Below are positions 18,788-24,619 of a stretch of DNA of 24,619 bases, piece after piece. This stretch comes from Magnaporthiopsis rhizophila (Eukaryota > Ascomycota > Sordariomycetes > Magnaporthales > Magnaporthaceae), in contig PYSS01000047.1 in assembly GCA_003049465.1 (NCBI GenBank), positions 237,808-262,426 of the forward strand, read 5' to 3'. Under the pieces are notes generated by a model. The model was not told the DNA's origin and searched no databases. It was given only the letters and a program-made list of their open reading frames with translations. Made by a program: the position numbers and the translations under genes. How positions within the stretch are numbered: the first letter of the stretch is position 1; every line of letters starts with the position of its first letter.

Positions 18788-19596
18788 CAGCCCAGCGGCA
18801 CATCCAGCTCGGGATCATACAGGAAAGTTGGACCTAGGGCAATATCGTACGTAGATTAAGTACGTAATTGGAGGGCGGCGGCACACATGTGTGGTATCCT
18901 GCGAACTCTCCTCATTCGCGATCGAATATGCCGAGTATGCGCGGGTTTGCAAGCGTATGGGGGTCTCTCACAGATCCATAGAGCATGGCGCTCGAGGAGA
19001 CGTGGACCTTAAAGAGGGGTGCAGCAGATGTCGCGCGGCGTGGCGGACGCAGGATGGAGGGGGAGAGCTGTCGGTGGCCTGGACAGGCTCTCGTTGGGCT
19101 GGAAAAATGGGGAGAGGGCGCGTGGAGAGGATGGATGCCGGAAGCGACAGCACTTGCAGCCAGTTCACGCAAAAAACGGAGCCTGTCTGCTCCGGCACGA
19201 CAACGGCCAGTAGATGGGTCATGGACGGGCCACCAGGCCAGAGCAAGGAAAGGACTGGAGACGCCAGTGGGCTATGGTTCAGACAAACCTTTTGCACTGG
19301 GGGTCGGGCTTCGTCGGGCTGGCGTCCTGGCATGGAGGCTTCTCTCACTTTGTGGGCTCTGTGGACAGTCGCTCGCCAGTGGCCGGTCGAGTAGGCCGCA
19401 TGGTTCGCCATGGGTCGACATACAACTGGCCAGTGATGCAGCACGAGGCGCGGGACATGGTGTGTGGGTGCGGCGGGGTCAGCAGACCCAGCGGCAGCAG
19501 CCAGCCATGCCACTCAGACGTGTCTCGCAGTAATTAGCAGCCATTACGGATGATGGTGGCATCCATCATCGAGTTGAGCTGCAGCCGGGTCCCGCT

Positions 19597-20225
<629 letters not shown>

Positions 20226-21499
20226 CCTCCGGTGCTCTCTATAAGCGGAGGCGGCAAAAAAAGGCCCGCAGGATCCATGGGTGCCATCGTGGCGGGCGCT
20301 CCACTGGGAGAGTTTGCTGGAGCGATTTTGTAGCGGCGAACGTGGGAATTTTTACAGAGACTGAGCGCCTTGCGCGGGGATGGGAATTCCGTAAAGGAGA
20401 GTCAACCACCAGCCAAAGATAGCCTGGTGGTGTTCCATTGATACTTGGACACGCTCCAGCGGCGGTCAGACGGGTCGAGGCGTAGAAAACCGTTGTGAGG
20501 GGTTGAAAGCTGGTGGGTCCCAGCTGCAGGTAGCCGTGTCGGCAAACACTCGACTGACTGTTTTGAGTCCTTCTGCAATCTCAAGTCCGTTCTCTCTCGT
20601 TTGTCCTCTGCTCGGGTGTTCAGGTGGCTTCGCTAGATGCGGGACAGCGAGTGACACGAAGGGTGCGGGGTTGGGGAGGCCGAAAGGTCCAGGCTGGATT
20701 GCCGCACGATTGAAGCTTGATGGCTCTGTTGCTGGGATGTCGCTTGCAAAAAGAAAATGGTTGACTGGACGGGCGGTGGTCGCGCCGGATGGCTGCGACC
20801 CGATGCCGTACAGAGTCCCACATCCCCGCGGTGGTCCTTTCTTTGGGGCCGTTCTCAGGTGGGCCCCTTCCAGAAGAGCGTGAAGGCAGGGATTAACGTC
20901 CACCGAAATCCGTAGGGCGGGCGGGGACTCCACCAAAACAGGCAGGACAATTCCCTGGCCTCGTCCATGTCACAAGGGGCTCGTGTTGTGCACCCACCCA
21001 TGGTTCTCTACTGGGATGCTCTCCATGCCACAACCTCGATCGATGCCACCACAGCCTGCGCCCACGCCCGTGGCAGAGTACAGAAACATTTCCTTTCGAG
21101 GTTCCGTTTTATGTAGAACTTTGACTCGAGCGCCGTCCTCCGCGTCCGAAGGCCAATTTGCGAGTCGGTCCGAGCCAGGGGACGCTCCGGCTGAACGAAC
21201 GAGCCCCCAACCGTGCTTCCGTCCTTTCCGTCCAACCACTTCGACACACGACGCTGGTTCGCCTTGTTGTTTTTTTCCACCGCGGTCGCGTCCATTCCAT
21301 ATCTACCTACTACCCTGGGCTAGCGTCCCGTACCTCGGCAGCCATGCATCCTTCACCTTCTCCAGCTTGTCGTTTTACCTAAGGCACCTGTTTTCCTTTT
21401 GTCGCCACACCGGGCGACAGCCCTCTCGCCTTGCTTGCTCGTTCTTTGGTTCGAACCCACCTCAGAGGTTCAGTGTCGACCAACGACACAAAAACCACC

Positions 21500-23431
21500 A
21501 TGTCTCTCGCCGCGTCGACTGCGGTCCACCCCTCGGAAGGGATTTATTCGTATCGAGGCCAATTATCGAGGCGATCTGTATTTGCCTCTCTTCCAAGATC
21601 CAGCGCTTCATCCATGACCAGGTCGGCATCGTCGTCGTCTTCCCACGTCCACGATCGGTCCGTTAGCTTTTCCGCCGACAGCGACCATGGGTTTACTCCG
21701 CTTGGTCTGGGCATGTCGCCCGATCGTGCTCTCGGTTTCATCAAACGCCCACCAAACAACCACTCGATGGCGTCGAGGGTCTCAACCAACAACGACGACG
21801 GCAATACCAGCGGCCGCCATGGCAACATTAACGACGAGGAGAGGGACGACGACGACAATGATGTTGCCGCGCAGAGGCTGTGGTATAAGCTTGAGGATCA
21901 TCGCAGGACGATACGAACGCTGCGAAAAGAAATAGTTACACACAGAAAGTCCTTGAGGGCCATGCGCAGAAAACTCGCCGAGGCAGATAACATATTCATG
22001 AACACTCTTCGCAAAGTTGTCTTTAGCCCCTGGGCCACCAGTGGTTCCCGCGACGATGTGATCCTGGGGTCGTTTAAGATGATGCAAGATTTAAGGACAA
22101 AAAATGGCATCATCGAGGTCACACTGGACCAACTCGAGGGCGAGCTGGAGAGGGAAGAGCAGGCTTCGGAACAAACAGAGGATGCGTTTTTCCGACACAT
22201 TTATCAAGCCTCGACTGTGGGCAGCGAAGATGACGATGGCAGCGACACTGACAGCATCAATCAATGGTCTTTGGACAAAAACGAAGATCGGCCCTCATCC
22301 TCTCGAACCTCGCTCCTCGGTATCGCGCCCGATCGCCCCGTGGACCTTCACCCCGCATACATGAAGCTGCTGAGCGCCGTCGGCGACAAAAACCAGGCGA
22401 TAGAAAGGCACGAGGATATTATGGATCAGCGAGACGCGATACTGGCAGACATCGAGACTCGCCGCAAGATCGACCGGAGGCGTGACTTTGACAAGTTTCC
22501 TGTCACCGAGGAGGAGCTGGACGCGTTGAAATCCGACCTGGCCAACATAGCCGAGATCGACCAGTTCCTACGGGCAAACAAGATTGAGATTGACCAAGAC
22601 GATCTGGAGTTCCTGAAAAGCTATCCCGAGGCTGAGAGGGAGGCTCGCGAGCTAGTCGAGTCGACCACGATCGAGGTCAAGCGACTTTGGCTGCTTTGCG
22701 ACCGACAGGGGACAATGCTCAGACACCCAAGCTTGGCGCAAGACTATAGCATCCGCAAGTCCCTAGGCATACCCACAGACAATCTCCACATGGATATCGA
22801 CCTCGAGCCCTCTGGTGCGCGGCAACTAGGCACTCTCGCATACCGAAACTTCGACATTCTGCTTTCGGACCCAGAGCACGTGCTCGACCAGAAGTCGGCC
22901 AAAGCGGCCCTGGAAGATGCCCTGGAACGGAGGAACGAGGGCGCGAGTCTTGGGCGAGGCTACCCCGAACTCGTGCGGGAAGTGCAGAGGTGCGAGAAGG
23001 AAGTAAGCATCGAAGGCCTTGTGACCAAGTTCGAGAACAAAACGCAGATGATCAACAACTGGATTTTGCACCACCTCCGCACGACGCCGCTCGAGGTGCG
23101 GCGTCTACTCGACGTCTTCTCGCTCACGACCAGGCTCAGGGTCAAAGACCTGGTCCGATGGCAGAACGACGTTCTGCGCTATTGGAACCGCGACGAGGCG
23201 GCCACGCTCCCCGCTAGCGCTTTCGACGGGCCTCTCACGTCGATAGACAGCTTCGACCTCAACCTGACCCGACACGGCGTCGCCAAGACGTGGGAGAGCC
23301 GAAGGAACTCGGCCGCGAATCCAAATGGCTCCTTTGCGAGCGATCTCACCGTCTATGGAGAGGGCGCGCCAGACAGGGGTGAAGGCTGGGTGAAGGTGCC
23401 CCTGGTACCCCGTCCAGGAAGCACTTGCTGA
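21500..23431 (+). CDS. intronless coiled-coil protein of unknown function
   Basis: The start chosen is ATG 21500, in near-ideal context (AACCACCATGTCT), giving 643 aa; an in-frame upstream ATG at 21431 would add 23 residues in a poorer context. I do not recognise the family. The N-terminal ~120 residues are Ser-rich and probably disordered (SASSSSSHVHDRSVSFSADS, then an Asp/Asn stretch). Heptad-like helices follow: YKLEDHRRTIRTLRKEIVTH to ADNIFMNTLRK, LDQLEGELEREEQASEQTED, and DKNQAIERHEDIMDQRDAIL to DIETRRKIDRR. A mixed-charge helical region then runs to about residue 580, including REARELVESTTIEVKRLWLL, SIEGLVTKFENKTQMINNWI and LRVKDLVRWQNDVLRYWNRD. The tail is short and Gly/Pro-rich. No signal peptide or membrane segment is visible, so it is probably a cytosolic scaffold-type protein. 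Real coding is supported by length, codon use and start context. Confidence 0.85.
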   Translation: MSLAASTAVHPSEGIYSYRGQLSRRSVFASLPRSSASSMTRSASSSSSHVHDRSVSFSADSDHGFTPLGLGMSPDRALGFIKRPPNNHSMASRVSTNNDDGNTSGRHGNINDEERDDDDNDVAAQRLWYKLEDHRRTIRTLRKEIVTHRKSLRAMRRKLAEADNIFMNTLRKVVFSPWATSGSRDDVILGSFKMMQDLRTKNGIIEVTLDQLEGELEREEQASEQTEDAFFRHIYQASTVGSEDDDGSDTDSINQWSLDKNEDRPSSSRTSLLGIAPDRPVDLHPAYMKLLSAVGDKNQAIERHEDIMDQRDAILADIETRRKIDRRRDFDKFPVTEEELDALKSDLANIAEIDQFLRANKIEIDQDDLEFLKSYPEAEREARELVESTTIEVKRLWLLCDRQGTMLRHPSLAQDYSIRKSLGIPTDNLHMDIDLEPSGARQLGTLAYRNFDILLSDPEHVLDQKSAKAALEDALERRNEGASLGRGYPELVREVQRCEKEVSIEGLVTKFENKTQMINNWILHHLRTTPLEVRRLLDVFSLTTRLRVKDLVRWQNDVLRYWNRDEAATLPASAFDGPLTSIDSFDLNLTRHGVAKTWESRRNSAANPNGSFASDLTVYGEGAPDRGEGWVKVPLVPRPGSTC

Positions 23432-24619
23432 AACTTTGGGATATATATCTACGGGACGCATACGCCTGCGCCACGGTCTTTACTACGAGTTCGTTTCTTT
23501 TGTTCCCTCATATTTTGTTCCATCTATCATGTACAGTGTCTGTCCATGTTGTCTTGAATCTGTGGCTTTTGGCATTCCTGGTACCTTGTTATTCCTTCTC
23601 CTCATCGTCTTTAGATTTACACTTGCACATACCCAATTCCCAGTCTCGATACCCCAGCTATCTGAGTCCATCTGACGTTCCAGAAGTTTTGTTCCCTTTG
23701 TGGCTTGTTTGTAAAAAAGGGCACATTTTGCGGAAAAGAAAGATGAGCATTTTCAGTGAATTTCTTTGGTTGAGATACCCCTGATACCCCTCCCCAATTT
23801 GGATATGTATCCTCTGTTACTCGCGACAACGTTTGCTGGTTCATTACATGTATAACATTGCCTCTTTTGAGCACATAACTAGATCTGTCTGTACACAAGA
23901 GATTGTCCTTCGCCTTTGGCCGGGTCCATGAACTGGCGCGAAAAGAGACTTGCACGGAGCGGAAAGAGGGAAGAAGAGGATGGATGCACGGCCGGGGCAT
24001 GCTTGTCACAAAACCAGTCAGCCCACCTTCCCACCCCTCTCTTTCCCTCTCGCTCTCTCTCTACCGAATGTGCTACATACGTGTTTACCGATACCTGGAC
24101 GGTATTAAGCCCCTAATGGATGCCCTCATGCCGATATCATATACCTCAGGACGAATAAGGGACAGGAGGTAAGATGAGAAGGTGCGATGGATGGACGGAT
24201 CAGGATATTTCGGATCCTTTTCACACCATGGGCGCTAGCCGACATGGCGCGCGTGACACCACCATTATGAAGCCGGTGAGTACGCTTCCATTTTTCCTGT
24301 CCGTCGGGAGAAGCGCGATGGGCAAATGAGGAGGGCGGCCATTCCGGAGAAGGGGGTATGCATATGTTCATTCACATTTCAAATTTCCGAGGCGTGTGAT
24401 AATTCGTTTCGCGTAATCATTGTTTTTTTTTCTCCCCTCGGAAATCACGACAACAAAAGTGCATGTCCATTTGCTGTGCTGTGCCGCAGCGGTTTGACTG
24501 GCTGGGACACTCCGTCACGTCGGGGCAGACGAGAGGATGAAAAATACGAAAGTGAGGCAAGGCTACCAATCAGACAGGGACCTGTGTGCGTTTTGGGCTG
24601 CCAGCCTTCGTTTATGACC
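23432..24619. other. 3' flank of the coiled-coil gene, no gene seen
   Basis: AT-richer sequence with a CT-rich run at 24039-24062 and T9 near 24423. The open frames are short (60-130 codons) and overlap on both strands with no family signal. The window ends without entering a recognisable gene. Confidence 0.55.

Noticed and set aside
18891..19537. Several 107-182-aa frames on both strands
   Set aside because: They overlap in most frames, lack ATG in good context (some start at GTG or TTG) and have no recognisable motif or splice pattern. GC-rich noncoding DNA explains them.
21448..21458. GGTTCGAACCC, like a tRNA T-loop or Pol III B-box
   Set aside because: No acceptor stem, D-arm or anticodon arm can be drawn around it. 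It lies in the pyrimidine-rich leader of the coiled-coil gene.

Overview
The window looks like nuclear DNA of a filamentous ascomycete, most likely a Sordariomycete. The reasons are GC-rich coding sequence, short introns (mostly 66-175 nt) with GT..AG ends and CTRAC/CTRAT-like branch sites 15-30 nt before the acceptor, wide gene spacing, fungal family content (DUF6590, F-box, multi-finger C2H2 proteins), and a fibrillarin/uL22 pair with fungal gene structure. I cannot name the species. Very long homopolymers, a single N at 15526 and a poly-C block at the left edge suggest a draft assembly with weak points.

Layout, left to right. (1) Positions 56-2515, plus strand: a C2H2 zinc-finger protein with one long intron; its 5' end is probably missing beyond the poly-C edge. 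(2) 2516-5812: gene-poor DNA with microsatellites and a possible degenerate SINE-like element ending in A35. (3) 5813-7137, minus strand: fibrillarin (NOP1), four exons. (4) 7138-7838: a shared divergent promoter with an RRPE-like palindrome and an inverted pair of telobox-like CCCTA motifs. (5) 7839-8879, plus strand: ribosomal protein uL22 (RPL17), whose first exon is only the ATG. (6) 8880-10145: no gene seen. (7) 10146-13841, minus strand: an F-box protein followed 42 nt later by an ORF that may be its last exon. (8) 13842-16052: no confident gene; tandem and homopolymer repeats. (9) 16053/16286-18469, minus strand: a DUF6590 protein that I could assemble from eight exons, possibly nine. 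(10) 18470-21499: no confident gene, but an uninterrupted (GA)312 tract of 624 bp. (11) 21500-23431, plus strand: an intronless coiled-coil protein of unknown function. (12) 23432-24619: no gene seen.

Fibrillarin and uL22 are functionally linked (rRNA 2'-O-methylation and large-subunit assembly) and are placed head to head, so a common promoter serving ribosome production is the clearest functional relationship here. The other genes show no obvious pathway link. I found no convincing novel multi-gene system. The most unusual items are the 624-bp perfect GA tract, the arrangement of the ribosome-biogenesis promoter, the possible F-box fusion, and a coding-like extra 3' exon next to the DUF6590 gene.
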